DNA of 64,000 nucleotides from Geobacter argillaceus (lineage in GTDB: Bacteria > Desulfobacterota > Desulfuromonadia > Geobacterales > DSM-12255): NCBI RefSeq assembly GCF_007830735.1, contig NZ_VLLN01000020.1:1-64000 (forward strand). Reading direction: 5' to 3'. The notes beneath the pieces were generated by a model, which was given only the letters and a program-made list of their open reading frames with translations, was not told the origin of the DNA and did no database searches. This document shows, in pieces, positions 36,778 through 45,155 of this stretch. A program made the position numbers and the translations under genes. Every line of letters starts with the position of its first letter. Positions within the stretch are counted from its first letter, which is position 1.

Positions 36778-37680
36778 TCACTTTACAAATGTACCCCGCT
36801 GGTATTCATCAAAAGCGGTTTTCAGTTCCTCCTGGGTGTTCATGACAATGGGGCCGTACCAGGCGACCGGTTCGCCGATCGGCTTGCCCGAAACGAGCAG
36901 AAATCGCACCGGTTTATCGGTCGTAGTGGCTTGTACGACATCTCCCTCATGTTCGAACAATACCACAGCTTCCGGCTGGCAGACGCAGCGGCGCTCCAGG
37001 TCAGACCAGCCAGCGCTGGCCATTTCATGGGCGTAGGCGTCGCGGCACTCGTCGAAATACCCTTCGCCGGCCAGAATATAGGCAAAGGCGGTGTGCCCTG
37101 CCGGCAAAGGGCGCTGAAAGACGGTTCCGGCAGGGACACTGATGTCCAGCATCTCCGGCTCGATGACGATATCCTTTACCGGTCCCTGTACCTCCCCGAC
37201 CGTGCCGGCAATGACCTTCACCGCTACACCGCCCTCCAGTGTTACTTCGGGGATATCCGCCGCTTTCACGTCACGGTAGCGGGGTGGCATCATCTTTTGA
37301 GCAGCCGGCAGGTTGGCCCAGAACTGGAACCCCCACATGGTGCCGGTGGGACTCTCCTTGGGCATCTCCTGGTGGATGATGCCGCTGCCGGCGGTCATCC
37401 ACTGCACGTCGCCGGCGCCGATCACCCCCTTGTTCCCCATGCTGTCGCCATGTTCCACCAGCCCCTCCTGCACGTAGGTAATGGTCTCGATGCCACGGTG
37501 GGGGTGCCAGGGGAAACCGGGCAGATAATCGGCGGGATTGCTGGAATGAAAGTCATCCAGCATCAGGAACGGGTCGAACTGGGGGACCTGGGAATAGCCG
37601 AAGGCCCGCTTGAGATGGACGCCGGCCCCCTCGATGGTGGGCCGACTCTTGAACAGCTTCTTGATACGGCGTGGGGTCAT
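36778..37680 (-). CDS. Pirin-family bicupin protein
   Basis: The 300-residue protein carries the pirin core FPWHPHRGIETITYVQEG with metal-binding His residues, HGDSMGNKGVIGAGDVQWM and AGSGIIHQEMP, in the N-terminal cupin. A second cupin follows (HTAFAYILAGEG). Bacterial pirins can act as quercetinases or metabolic regulators binding Fe(II). Length and motifs are complete. It lies between WrbA and an extradiol-type dioxygenase on the same strand, which fits a role in handling aromatic or quinone compounds. Confidence 0.93.
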   Translation of the reverse strand: MTPRRIKKLFKSRPTIEGAGVHLKRAFGYSQVPQFDPFLMLDDFHSSNPADYLPGFPWHPHRGIETITYVQEGLVEHGDSMGNKGVIGAGDVQWMTAGSGIIHQEMPKESPTGTMWGFQFWANLPAAQKMMPPRYRDVKAADIPEVTLEGGVAVKVIAGTVGEVQGPVKDIVIEPEMLDISVPAGTVFQRPLPAGHTAFAYILAGEGYFDECRDAYAHEMASAGWSDLERRCVCQPEAVVLFEHEGDVVQATTTDKPVRFLLVSGKPIGEPVAWYGPIVMNTQEELKTAFDEYQRGTFVK

Positions 37681-37718
37681 GGGAAACTCCTTTCTACACA
37701 GCTTTATCGGGCAGTTGG

Positions 37719-38498
37719 TCAGCCTATCCGGACGGCAAGCATGGAGACCGAGCCCCCATCCACCCCCTCGACCGGAAAACTGACGGGGTCATCTTTCCTG
37801 CGAAGCCCAAGCACGTAGAGTAGCGGCAGGTAGTGGTCAGGGGTCGGAACCGAGAGCATGGCGTCACGGCCAAGCCCCTCGTACGCGACAAGGGGGGCAT
37901 CGTCCCCTGCGAGCAGCAGATCCCGCGCCCGCTTCTCGAATCGCACGGCCCAGTCATAGGCATTGACTCCATCCCTTCCCCAGGCGTAGGAGTGCAGATT
38001 GTGCACGAGATTGCCGCTGCCGGCGACCAAAACCCCCTCCTCTCGCAGCGGTGCGAGCCGTTTACCCAGTTCATAGTGGAAGGTGGAAGGCTGCCTCTCG
38101 TCGATGGCAAGTTGCACGACGGGAATATCGGCATCGGGAAAGACGTGGGTCAGCACCGACCAGGTACCGTGATCAAGCCCCCAGCTTTCGTCGAGCTCCA
38201 CCGGCAACGGGGAAAGGAGATCCCTGACACGCCGGGCAAGCTCCGGACTGCCGGGTGCGGGATAGGCGACCTCGTACAACTCTTGCGGGAAGCCGCCAAA
38301 ATCGTGGATGGTGGGGGGAGCAGCATTGATCGTCACCCCGCAGCCCGGAATGTACCAGTGAGCGGAGACGGCAAGGATGGCGCGGGGACGGGGAATGGAT
38401 CTGCCGATGGCTCGCCACCCCTCGGTGTAGACGTTTTTCGACACGGCATTCATCGGGTTGCCGTGTCCGAAGAAGATGGCTGGCATCAGGTCAGTCAT
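37719..38498 (-). CDS. LigB/DODA-type extradiol dioxygenase
   Basis: The 259-residue protein has the 4,5-DOPA dioxygenase pattern: PAIFFGHGNPMNAV (His12), LAVSAHWYIPG (His), TIHDFGGFPQELYEV, the LDHGTWSVLTHVFPDADIPV block and GSGNLVHNLHSYAW. The His residues bind non-haem iron or zinc. Relatives such as E. coli YgiD open catechol rings. Length matches. It lies between pirin and OsmC genes on the same strand. Confidence 0.93.
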   Translation of the reverse strand: MTDLMPAIFFGHGNPMNAVSKNVYTEGWRAIGRSIPRPRAILAVSAHWYIPGCGVTINAAPPTIHDFGGFPQELYEVAYPAPGSPELARRVRDLLSPLPVELDESWGLDHGTWSVLTHVFPDADIPVVQLAIDERQPSTFHYELGKRLAPLREEGVLVAGSGNLVHNLHSYAWGRDGVNAYDWAVRFEKRARDLLLAGDDAPLVAYEGLGRDAMLSVPTPDHYLPLLYVLGLRRKDDPVSFPVEGVDGGSVSMLAVRIG

Positions 38499-38507
38499 TG
38501 AAAACCT

Positions 38508-38933
38508 CTATATCGTCAGCGTCGCGTCCATGGTGATGGTTGTGTTCAAAAGCCGTGAAATGGGGCAACCCGCCTTGGCGTCCTGCGCCAGTTTGGCAAA
38601 TCTCTCCGGGGTGGCCCCCGGTATGGTGGCGATGACCTCCAGATGGCTTTCGGTGACGGTCCAGCCCTGGTCTCGGTTCTCGAAGGTCACCGTGGCGGTC
38701 GTGGCGATCTTTTCCGGGGTAAGTCCGGCACTGCCAAGCTGGGCCGAGAGTGCCATGGAAAAACAGGCGGCATGGGCAGCGGCGACCAGTTCTTCCGGAT
38801 TGGTGCCGATCCCGCTCTCGAAGCGGGTGCCGAACGAATACTGAGTCTGTGAGAGTACGCCGCTTTCCGTCGAGATGGTACCTTTCCCGTCCTTGAGAGT
38901 GCCTTTCCATTCGGCCGAAGCTTTTCGTTTCAT
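38508..38933 (-). CDS. OsmC-family peroxiredoxin
   Basis: The 141-residue protein opens MKRKASAEWKGTLKDGKG and has GTNPEELVAAAHAACFSMAL, with the first peroxidatic Cys, and AKAGCPISRLLNTTI with the second. This is the two-Cys OsmC subtype that reduces organic hydroperoxides. AAGGAG precedes the ATG. The dioxygenase gene starts nine bases after its stop, so the two are probably co-translated. Confidence 0.93.
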   Translation of the reverse strand: MKRKASAEWKGTLKDGKGTISTESGVLSQTQYSFGTRFESGIGTNPEELVAAAHAACFSMALSAQLGSAGLTPEKIATTATVTFENRDQGWTVTESHLEVIATIPGATPERFAKLAQDAKAGCPISRLLNTTITMDATLTI

Positions 38934-39051
38934 GTAAATCTCCTTATGTGTGGTGAACATGAAAATGGCTTTGCGCGGTAGGAGTCCATCACTCGTGCCG
39001 AATAGGCCAGTTCCTGATATCACGCGCCTGTTCCCGGAATGCGATCAAAAG

Positions 39052-39957
39052 TCATGGTCTGCGCGCCACGACAAACAACTCCAGGCTGATCATGTCATGC
39101 ACCAAATGCATCCCAAGATGTTCGAACATCCTGCACGAGCCGTAGCAGATATTCCAGAGGGTACGGTCGATGTCGAAGGCCGCATGGGCCTGGATGCTAC
39201 CATCCTGCTGCGGAGCGACTGTGGCCGGGAAACTGATCGGCCGGGTCACGTCCTTGATTGTCAGCTCACCAGTGACAATCCCTTGGGGCGCTTCCGGCGA
39301 AGCCCCTACCTGCGCTTCCCATCCGTTCAGTGTGAACGAGGAGGTCGGATAACGTTCAACCGCGAAGAAGTCATCTGAAATGAGATGTCTTATCAGCATA
39401 TCACGCCAGCCAGGGTCCTGCAGATCAAGATTGGAAATCGTCGTCATATCCAGCACGATGTTTCCCGTTGACAGTTTCCCGTTGGCAATGACCAGCTCTC
39501 CCGCCTGGATGGTGATGCGGCCATAGTGACGTTTGTTGAGGTTGCGGCCGATCCACTCCAGTGTGCTTTTTTCGTTGTCGATCCGGTAGGTGCCGTCCCG
39601 CAGCTCCGGTTCGGTCACAAAAGCCTGCTCATCGGCCTCCACCGGCAGACCTGCGTCGCGCCAGGCAGCAAGCCCCCCGGAAAGGATGGAAACATCAGCG
39701 TACCCTGCCTGAAGCAGCCGTTCGCGTGCCAACTCGGCCGACCTTGTTGTGCCGGTGGCATCGTAGACTATCAGTTCAGTATCACGATCAGGGACTTGTT
39801 CGGCTATATGGTCGAGAAATACCATCTCGTAGATACAGACGTTTTTGGCACCTGCCACATGGCGGATGGCGTACTCTTCCGGCGTCATCACATCGATTAC
39901 CACCGCACCGGCGTCGATGCGGTGTACCAGTTCGTTGCAGGACAAGATAACACTCAT
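39052..39957 (-). CDS. Fusion of an inactive rhodanese domain to YceI
   Basis: The 301-residue protein starts with a rhodanese fold (about residues 1-108: VIDVMTPEEYAIRHVAGAKN, SILSGGLAAWRDAGLPV). The catalytic-loop Cys is absent; the loop reads IVYDATGTTRSAELAR. From about 120 to the end it has YceI features (TYRIDNEKSTLEWIGRN, MLIRHLISDDFFAVERYPTS, LTIKDVTRPISFPATV). No signal peptide was seen, so unlike ordinary YceI it should be cytosolic. AAAGGAG precedes the start; a TTG three codons earlier is possible. It lies within the stress-gene run. Confidence 0.88.
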   Translation of the reverse strand: MSVILSCNELVHRIDAGAVVIDVMTPEEYAIRHVAGAKNVCIYEMVFLDHIAEQVPDRDTELIVYDATGTTRSAELARERLLQAGYADVSILSGGLAAWRDAGLPVEADEQAFVTEPELRDGTYRIDNEKSTLEWIGRNLNKRHYGRITIQAGELVIANGKLSTGNIVLDMTTISNLDLQDPGWRDMLIRHLISDDFFAVERYPTSSFTLNGWEAQVGASPEAPQGIVTGELTIKDVTRPISFPATVAPQQDGSIQAHAAFDIDRTLWNICYGSCRMFEHLGMHLVHDMISLELFVVARRP

Positions 39958-40031
39958 TGTAATCAACTCCTTTCCTGATGAGGTCAGTCGTAATTAGTGG
40001 ACATTTTCCGCCTGCTATCAATGCAGAAGTC

Positions 40032-41264
40032 TCATTTCGGCCGCGAGGTGGTCCCGATCCGCACCTCTCCTGTCAGGGTGCGGTGCACCGGACACCGCCC
40101 GGCGATCTCCAGCAAGCGCTGCCGTTGCGCCTCGTCCAACTCACCACGAAACTCCAGCTCCCGCTCTATACTATCGATCTGGCGGTTCTTCTCATCGCAG
40201 TCGCGGCAGTCTTCGGCGTGAACCTTTTGGTGAGAAAGCCGCACCACCACGTCCTCCAGCGGCCACCCCTTGCTGCGTGCATACGCCCGAAGCGTCATGC
40301 CGGTGCAGGCGCCAAGGGCGGCCAGCAGGTACTCGTATGGAGAAGGCCCCTCGTTGCCGCCGCCGAATTCTATAGGCTCGTCGGCTATCAGAGGGAAGCC
40401 GTTGGCGAACAGTTCGGTACGAAAGCTGTCCGCCGCGGTTCGTGCAGTAACACGGGTATCGATAACCTCCGGCGGGGTACGGGAAGGAGTCGACGTATCG
40501 GGAAGCTCTAGGTAGCGACTGGCCCAGGCAGCGATGATTCCACCTGCATAGCGGGAGTCCCGGGCATCGGACAGAAGGTGGTCGGCCGAGTCAAGGGAAA
40601 TGAAGCTCTTGGGGTGATGAGCGGTCCGGTAGATGTCGGCGGCGTTTTCAATCCCCACCACCTGGTCGCGGGGGGAGTGCATCACCAATAGTGCCGCCTT
40701 GAGCCGACGCAGCGTCTCGGCCGGTTGCTGAGACTCCAGGTCGTCCAGCAGGCTCTTGCGGATGGTGAACTCGCGGCCACTGATGCTGACAGTGGCTTGA
40801 CCAGCCTCCTCGATCTGTTCCGTCGTCACTCCCAGCAGCCTTCGCACGTTGGCAGGGTCGAACGGAGCGGCGATGGTGACTACGACGGTCGTCGAGAGAA
40901 TATCCACTGCGGCCGCCAGAACGGCCGCACCACCCAAGGAATGGCCGATGAGCAGCCGGGGGGCCTCATATTCACGCTCCAGAAAGCGGGCAGCCGCGAC
41001 CAGATCACTCACCTCGGAGGAAAAGGTCGTCGCGGAGAAGTCCCCCTCGCTCTCCCCCAGGCCGGTAAAGTCAAAGCGCAACACGGCGATGCGCCTGCTG
41101 CTCAAGGCGCGCGAAATACTCACCACGGCCTTGAGGTCCTTGGAGCAGGTGAAGCAGTGAGCAAACAGGGCATAGGCCAGCGGCTGTTCGTCCTCGGGGA
41201 GTTCCAGCCTGGCGGCAATCAGTTCCCCCCGCCCATTGGGGAAAGTGATTTTCTTTGTGTTCAT
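40032..41264 (-). CDS. Alpha/beta hydrolase fused to OsmC domain
   Basis: The 410-residue protein has an alpha/beta hydrolase domain (about 1-260) with [24 protein letters not shown], the nucleophile elbow [10 protein letters not shown] and a late His in SADHLL. An OsmC domain (about 275-405) follows, with [20 protein letters not shown] and [10 protein letters not shown] containing both Cys. This fusion is known in proteobacteria and is taken to link ester hydrolysis with hydroperoxide reduction. GGGGG precedes the ATG. The rhodanese-YceI gene lies 74 bases downstream. Confidence 0.92.
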   Translation of the reverse strand: MNTKKITFPNGRGELIAARLELPEDEQPLAYALFAHCFTCSKDLKAVVSISRALSSRRIAVLRFDFTGLGESEGDFSATTFSSEVSDLVAAARFLEREYEAPRLLIGHSLGGAAVLAAAVDILSTTVVVTIAAPFDPANVRRLLGVTTEQIEEAGQATVSISGREFTIRKSLLDDLESQQPAETLRRLKAALLVMHSPRDQVVGIENAADIYRTAHHPKSFISLDSADHLLSDARDSRYAGGIIAAWASRYLELPDTSTPSRTPPEVIDTRVTARTAADSFRTELFANGFPLIADEPIEFGGGNEGPSPYEYLLAALGACTGMTLRAYARSKGWPLEDVVVRLSHQKVHAEDCRDCDEKNRQIDSIERELEFRGELDEAQRQRLLEIAGRCPVHRTLTGEVRIGTTSRPK

Positions 41265-41295
41265 CAATACCCCCTGCTCTCTGGCCCGTGCAACG

Positions 41296-42378
41296 TTATG
41301 ATTTTTCGATACCCGCTGCCAGCTCGTCGGCCAACGTGCGCAGGGTGGCGGACTCTTCCAGGCCGTCCAGAAACCGTTGTGGAATTCGCGAAAGACCAAC
41401 CTGAGCGCCAACAAGAGCGCCGGTCAGGATGGCGCGTGCCTGGTTTTGGCCGCCCCCATTGACAGCATGCAGCAGGGCGGATTCAAAGTCATCGTGAAAA
41501 CGGGCCGCCAGGTAATAGGCCGCCGGTAGCTGGTGATAGATGGCACACGGCATGCCATAAACGATTGACACTTTCCAGGCCGGTTCGATGCGAATGTCCG
41601 GGTCCGCAGAGGCTGCAGCCATATAGGACGGGGTCAGCAGGGCATCCGGAGAGGCAAACCTCCCGGCGCGAGGCGGGTCAGGATCACCGGGGCGCGGTGG
41701 CTGTAGATTGTCGCTGGTAACCGCGTGGAAAGGAAGTGCTCCATCATGCACCAGTTTCATCAACGTGCCTGACAACCTGGTATCCAGAGTATGCCCTTGG
41801 ACCAGCAGACCCAAAACTGATCCAAAGGCAACAGTCATTGACACCACCGTACCATCGTTTTGGGTCAGGATGGTGTTACTGGTGATGGTGCTGGCCAATC
41901 GGGCAGGATCAAGGGCATAACGCACCGCCAAGGCCAAGGTGCGTTCGATTGCCTCTGTTGTGTCGGCGTGGCCTCCGGTCTGTCCCCAGGGCAGTTTCTG
42001 CTGTACCCTCCGTTGCCACAAGTCGCGAATCGACTGACTGGTATAGCCGCCTGGTCCGTTCATGGGGGTGCCGTCCAGTAATGGCAACAATTCTTCATCC
42101 ATACGTCGACAAAAATCCGCTTCATCGTACTGTCCGCACACAACCAGCGAACGTAGCGTTAATTTCAGGATACAACCGGCCTGGGAAAGTTGTCCGGCCT
42201 TTAGTCCGGCGTGGTAGCGGTCAGGTTGGGGATCGGTATAGCCGTTGATCCACTCGCCGTAGTCGCGGCGCAACTCGGCAAGATCGTAATACCAGTGCGG
42301 CCCGAGACCCAGTGCATCGCCGATAAAGGCACCCATTATTGCACCGGCGGCGCGGTCCTTGATGGTTATGTCTGACAT
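41296..42378 (-). CDS. ADP-ribosylglycohydrolase family protein
   Basis: The 360-residue helical protein opens with IKDRAAGAIMGAFIGDALGL, the start of the ADP-ribosylglycohydrolase fold, and has GGHADTTEAIERTLALAVRY and VNGGGQNQARAILTGALVGA with metal-coordinating Asp/Asn positions. Enzymes of this family remove ADP-ribose from proteins or small substrates, and DraG reverses nitrogenase modification. The usual D-D-T ligands are partly changed (GGHADT, GGGQNQ), so the substrate may differ. AGGAG precedes the ATG. It is 31 bases upstream of the hydrolase-OsmC gene. Confidence 0.88.
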   Translation of the reverse strand: MSDITIKDRAAGAIMGAFIGDALGLGPHWYYDLAELRRDYGEWINGYTDPQPDRYHAGLKAGQLSQAGCILKLTLRSLVVCGQYDEADFCRRMDEELLPLLDGTPMNGPGGYTSQSIRDLWQRRVQQKLPWGQTGGHADTTEAIERTLALAVRYALDPARLASTITSNTILTQNDGTVVSMTVAFGSVLGLLVQGHTLDTRLSGTLMKLVHDGALPFHAVTSDNLQPPRPGDPDPPRAGRFASPDALLTPSYMAAASADPDIRIEPAWKVSIVYGMPCAIYHQLPAAYYLAARFHDDFESALLHAVNGGGQNQARAILTGALVGAQVGLSRIPQRFLDGLEESATLRTLADELAAGIEKS

Positions 42379-42393
42379 TTTTGGTCTCCTGCG

Positions 42394-42420
42394 TCTCCGA
42401 TCAGTGAATAAGATCGGAGA
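42394..42420. other. Intercistronic hairpin
   Basis: TCTCCGATC (42394-42402) pairs with GATCGGAGA (42412-42420) around AGTGAATAA. It lies between the amidohydrolase and ADP-ribosylglycohydrolase genes of the leftward run and lacks a T-run, so it may be a processing or stability site. Confidence 0.5.
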
Positions 42421-42469
42421 GTCGCCCATGTATATTACTTCACCAATGGGCACGAAACCGCCTAAGTGC

Positions 42470-44341
42470 TCAGAACGCGAAGCAATCGCAGCCGAAGCCC
42501 CAGAAGTCACTGTAACGGGGTGCCCCGGCTTTACAGCCGACCTCGAGCTGGTGGGCCGCATGACGGCAGCCGTGCGCACGGCATTCGGCGGAGTGCTGGT
42601 GCTGAGGGGCCGGGACACCGTGCCGAGCGGCTTTGCGCATGTCCAATGGCGCGCCGTACCCGCCATACACCTTTATGGGTGACCATTCCGGCAGTACCGG
42701 CAGCGGAACCGGGTCAAGGCTGGAAAATTCCGCGGCGCCGTAGACAACCTTCCCGTCAACGATGGTCAGGACGGACTCGATCCCCTTGATGCTCTCTTCC
42801 GGCACCGAGAAGTAATCCGCGGTGAGCGCGGTGACATCCGCCAGCTGGCCGACGGCAATGGCCCCCTTTCTGCCGTTTTCACCTGAAAACCAGCTGCTCC
42901 CCTGGGTATAGAGCTGCAATGCCTCCTCCCGGCTGAGGCGGTTTGCTCCGGAATACAAGGGGGCACCGCCGACAGTCTTACCGGAAACCAGCCAGTAAAG
43001 GGCAAGCCAGGGGTTATAGCTGGACACGCGTGTTGCATCGGTGCCCGCTCCCACGGGAATGCCGAGATCAAGCATTTTTCGAACCGGAGGAGTCTGCTCC
43101 GTTGCCTGCTTCCCGTAACGGTCCAGGAAATACTCGCCCTGGAAGGCCATGCGGTTCTGGATGGCAATGCCGCCCCCCAAGGCCTTAACCCGTTCCAGGC
43201 TGCGGTCGGAGATGGTTTCGCAATGGTCGAAGAACCACTTTGTCCCGTTGAAGGGAATCTCGCGGTTCACCTCTTCGAACACGTCCGACATGCGGGAGAT
43301 GCTCTCGTCATAGGTGGCGTGAATGCGGAACGGCCACTTGTTGGCAGCCAGCAGCGACACGACCTCTTTCAGGTCCTTTTCCAGGTTGGACGGGAGGTCG
43401 GGACGGGGTTCCAGGAAATCTTCGAAATCCGCCGCCGAGTACACCAGCATCTCTCCGGCGCCGTTGCAGCGGTAGAAATCGTCACCCGTGCCGGGTGCGG
43501 TCAACTTCATGCAGCGCTGGAAATCTTCTTTTTCCTCTTTGGGCTTTTGCGTGAAAATGTTGTAGGCCATGCGCACGGTCATTTCGCCCCGCTTGTGCAG
43601 TTCCTCGATGATGGCATAGTCATCCGGGTAGATTTGCGATCCGCCCCCCGCGTCCACCAGGCTGGTGAGGCCAAGGCGATTCAGTTCGCGCATGAAGTGA
43701 CGCGAAGAGTTCATCTGATGTTCGGGCGGCAGCTTGGGCTGCTTGCCGACGGTGGCGTACAGAATGCCGGCGTTAGGCCGGGCAATGAGCAGTCCGGTGG
43801 GATTGCCATGTTTGTCGCGCTGGATCTCGCCAGCGGGCGGATTCGGGGTGTCCTTGGTGTAGCCACAGGCGCGCAGCGCGGCCTGGTTCAATATGCCGCG
43901 GCAATAAAGATGCAGGACGAAGACCGGCGTATCGGGGGCGACGGCGTTGATCTCATCGAGCGTGGGCATGCGCCGTTCGGCGAACTGGAATTCGCTCCAG
44001 CCGCCGATGACCCGGACCCATTGGCCGGGAGGCGTGCGCTCTGCCTGCTCTTTCAACATGCGCAAGCCGTTGGCGAGAGAGGGGATGCCATCCCAGCGCA
44101 GCTCCAGGTTGTAGCTGAGCCCGCCACGGATGACGTGCATATGCGAATCGTTGAGACCGGGTATGACCCGCCGCCCCTTGAGGTCGATCCTCCTGGTTTT
44201 GTCGGTGGCGCTGCCGAGGAGTTCTTCCCCCCCGATGGCGGTTATGCGTCCTCCGGTCATAGCCACGGCCGAGACCAGGGGGTGGGTATTATCGAGGGTG
44301 GTGATCTTTCCGTTGTATAACATCAAGTCGGGTGCATTCAT
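42470..44341 (-). CDS. Amidohydrolase family 3 protein (YtcJ-like)
   Basis: The 623-residue protein has the metal-dependent amidohydrolase start LMLYNGKITTLDN, the metal motif VIPGLNDSHMHVIRGG and the later KWFFDHCETI, GIPVGAGTDATRVSSYNPW and ADVTALTADYF. Such enzymes hydrolyse amide or related C-N bonds; the substrate is unknown. The C-terminal 50 residues are rich in Cys and His (QHQHSAECRAHGCRHAAHQ, ending GFGCDCFAF), which suggests an extra metal or cluster site. It begins 42 bases after the stop of the hydrolase gene at 44384. Confidence 0.9.
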   Translation of the reverse strand: MNAPDLMLYNGKITTLDNTHPLVSAVAMTGGRITAIGGEELLGSATDKTRRIDLKGRRVIPGLNDSHMHVIRGGLSYNLELRWDGIPSLANGLRMLKEQAERTPPGQWVRVIGGWSEFQFAERRMPTLDEINAVAPDTPVFVLHLYCRGILNQAALRACGYTKDTPNPPAGEIQRDKHGNPTGLLIARPNAGILYATVGKQPKLPPEHQMNSSRHFMRELNRLGLTSLVDAGGGSQIYPDDYAIIEELHKRGEMTVRMAYNIFTQKPKEEKEDFQRCMKLTAPGTGDDFYRCNGAGEMLVYSAADFEDFLEPRPDLPSNLEKDLKEVVSLLAANKWPFRIHATYDESISRMSDVFEEVNREIPFNGTKWFFDHCETISDRSLERVKALGGGIAIQNRMAFQGEYFLDRYGKQATEQTPPVRKMLDLGIPVGAGTDATRVSSYNPWLALYWLVSGKTVGGAPLYSGANRLSREEALQLYTQGSSWFSGENGRKGAIAVGQLADVTALTADYFSVPEESIKGIESVLTIVDGKVVYGAAEFSSLDPVPLPVLPEWSPIKVYGGYGAPLDMRKAARHGVPAPQHQHSAECRAHGCRHAAHQLEVGCKAGAPRYSDFWGFGCDCFAF

Positions 44342-44383
44342 GGCGTTGCCTCCCGGTCCTGTCTTTCAGCACTTGTTGTGGCA

Positions 44384-45037
44384 TCAGCGGCCAGCAGCCT
44401 TCCGGCTGGGGGGAGCGCCGTGCACCATGGTGTAGGCGTATTCGACACCCTGGCCGTACGCGCCGCAGTGCTCCTTCACCACCTCAATAACGGCGTCGTA
44501 GGTGTCCTTGCGTGCCCAGTCACGCTGGTATTCAAGGAGGACCTGCAAAGCAGTCATCGGTGCTGCGCCAGCCTGCTCGATGCGTCGCATGGCTGCATTG
44601 TGGGCGACAACGCTGGTTCCTCCCGAGGCATCTTCCACGGCATACACGTCATAACCTGCCTTCAGTGCCTCCAGGGCCGGGAATGCCAGGCAGACTTCGG
44701 TCCAAAGGGCCGCCATGACCAGCTTCTTGCTCCCGGTAGCCTTCACTGCCGCTACAAATTTCGTGTCCTCCCACGAGTTCATGGAACTCCGTTCGACCGG
44801 CTCCTGGTTGGGGAAGATGTCGAGGAGTTGCGGCCACATGTTGCCGGAGAAGCCTTTCGACTCCACAGTGGTGAGGATGGTGGGTACATTGAAGATTTTT
44901 GCCGCCTTGGCCAGTAGCATGACGTTATTAAAGAGGGTCTGCCGGTCGATGCTGGCAACGCCAAAGGCCATCTGGGGCTGAAAATCGATGAGGATGAGGG
45001 CCGAGTTCTGCGGATTGAGCAGTTCAGTGTAGTTCAT
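44384..45037 (-). CDS. Isochorismatase-like cysteine hydrolase (YcaC type)
   Basis: The 217-residue protein has the isochorismatase-fold pattern: LILIDFQPQMAFGV (Asp), a Lys/Arg-rich centre, and the nucleophile Cys in MAALWTEVCLAFPALEAL. VYAVEDASGGTSVVAHNAAM is typical of the YcaC branch, whose substrates are mostly unknown. AGGAGTCAC precedes the ATG. It is the first gene of the leftward stress run and stands divergent from a LysR regulator, which makes it a likely LysR target. Confidence 0.9.
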   Translation of the reverse strand: MNYTELLNPQNSALILIDFQPQMAFGVASIDRQTLFNNVMLLAKAAKIFNVPTILTTVESKGFSGNMWPQLLDIFPNQEPVERSSMNSWEDTKFVAAVKATGSKKLVMAALWTEVCLAFPALEALKAGYDVYAVEDASGGTSVVAHNAAMRRIEQAGAAPMTALQVLLEYQRDWARKDTYDAVIEVVKEHCGAYGQGVEYAYTMVHGAPPSRKAAGR

Positions 45038-45127
45038 GATGTGACTCCTGTTCTGTGCAGCATCTTGATTCTTGTAATAAGTGTAGATTTGCAATTCATG
45101 AATTCAATCAACTAATTCCTTGACCCC

Positions 45128-45146
45128 CTATAACAAAAAGTTATAG
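45128..45146. promoter_or_regulatory. Likely LysR operator
   Basis: CTATAAC-AAAAA-GTTATAG is a perfect seven-base-arm palindrome in the 118-base divergent gap between the hydrolase and lysR genes. It has the T-N11-A type spacing of LysR-family boxes and lies nine bases before the lysR start. Confidence 0.65.
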
Positions 45147-45155
45147 TTGATTGCC

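Noticed and set aside
43223-44320. 365-residue plus-strand frame inside the amidohydrolase gene
   Set aside because: Antisense shadow; the amidohydrolase has intact metal-binding motifs and a normal start.
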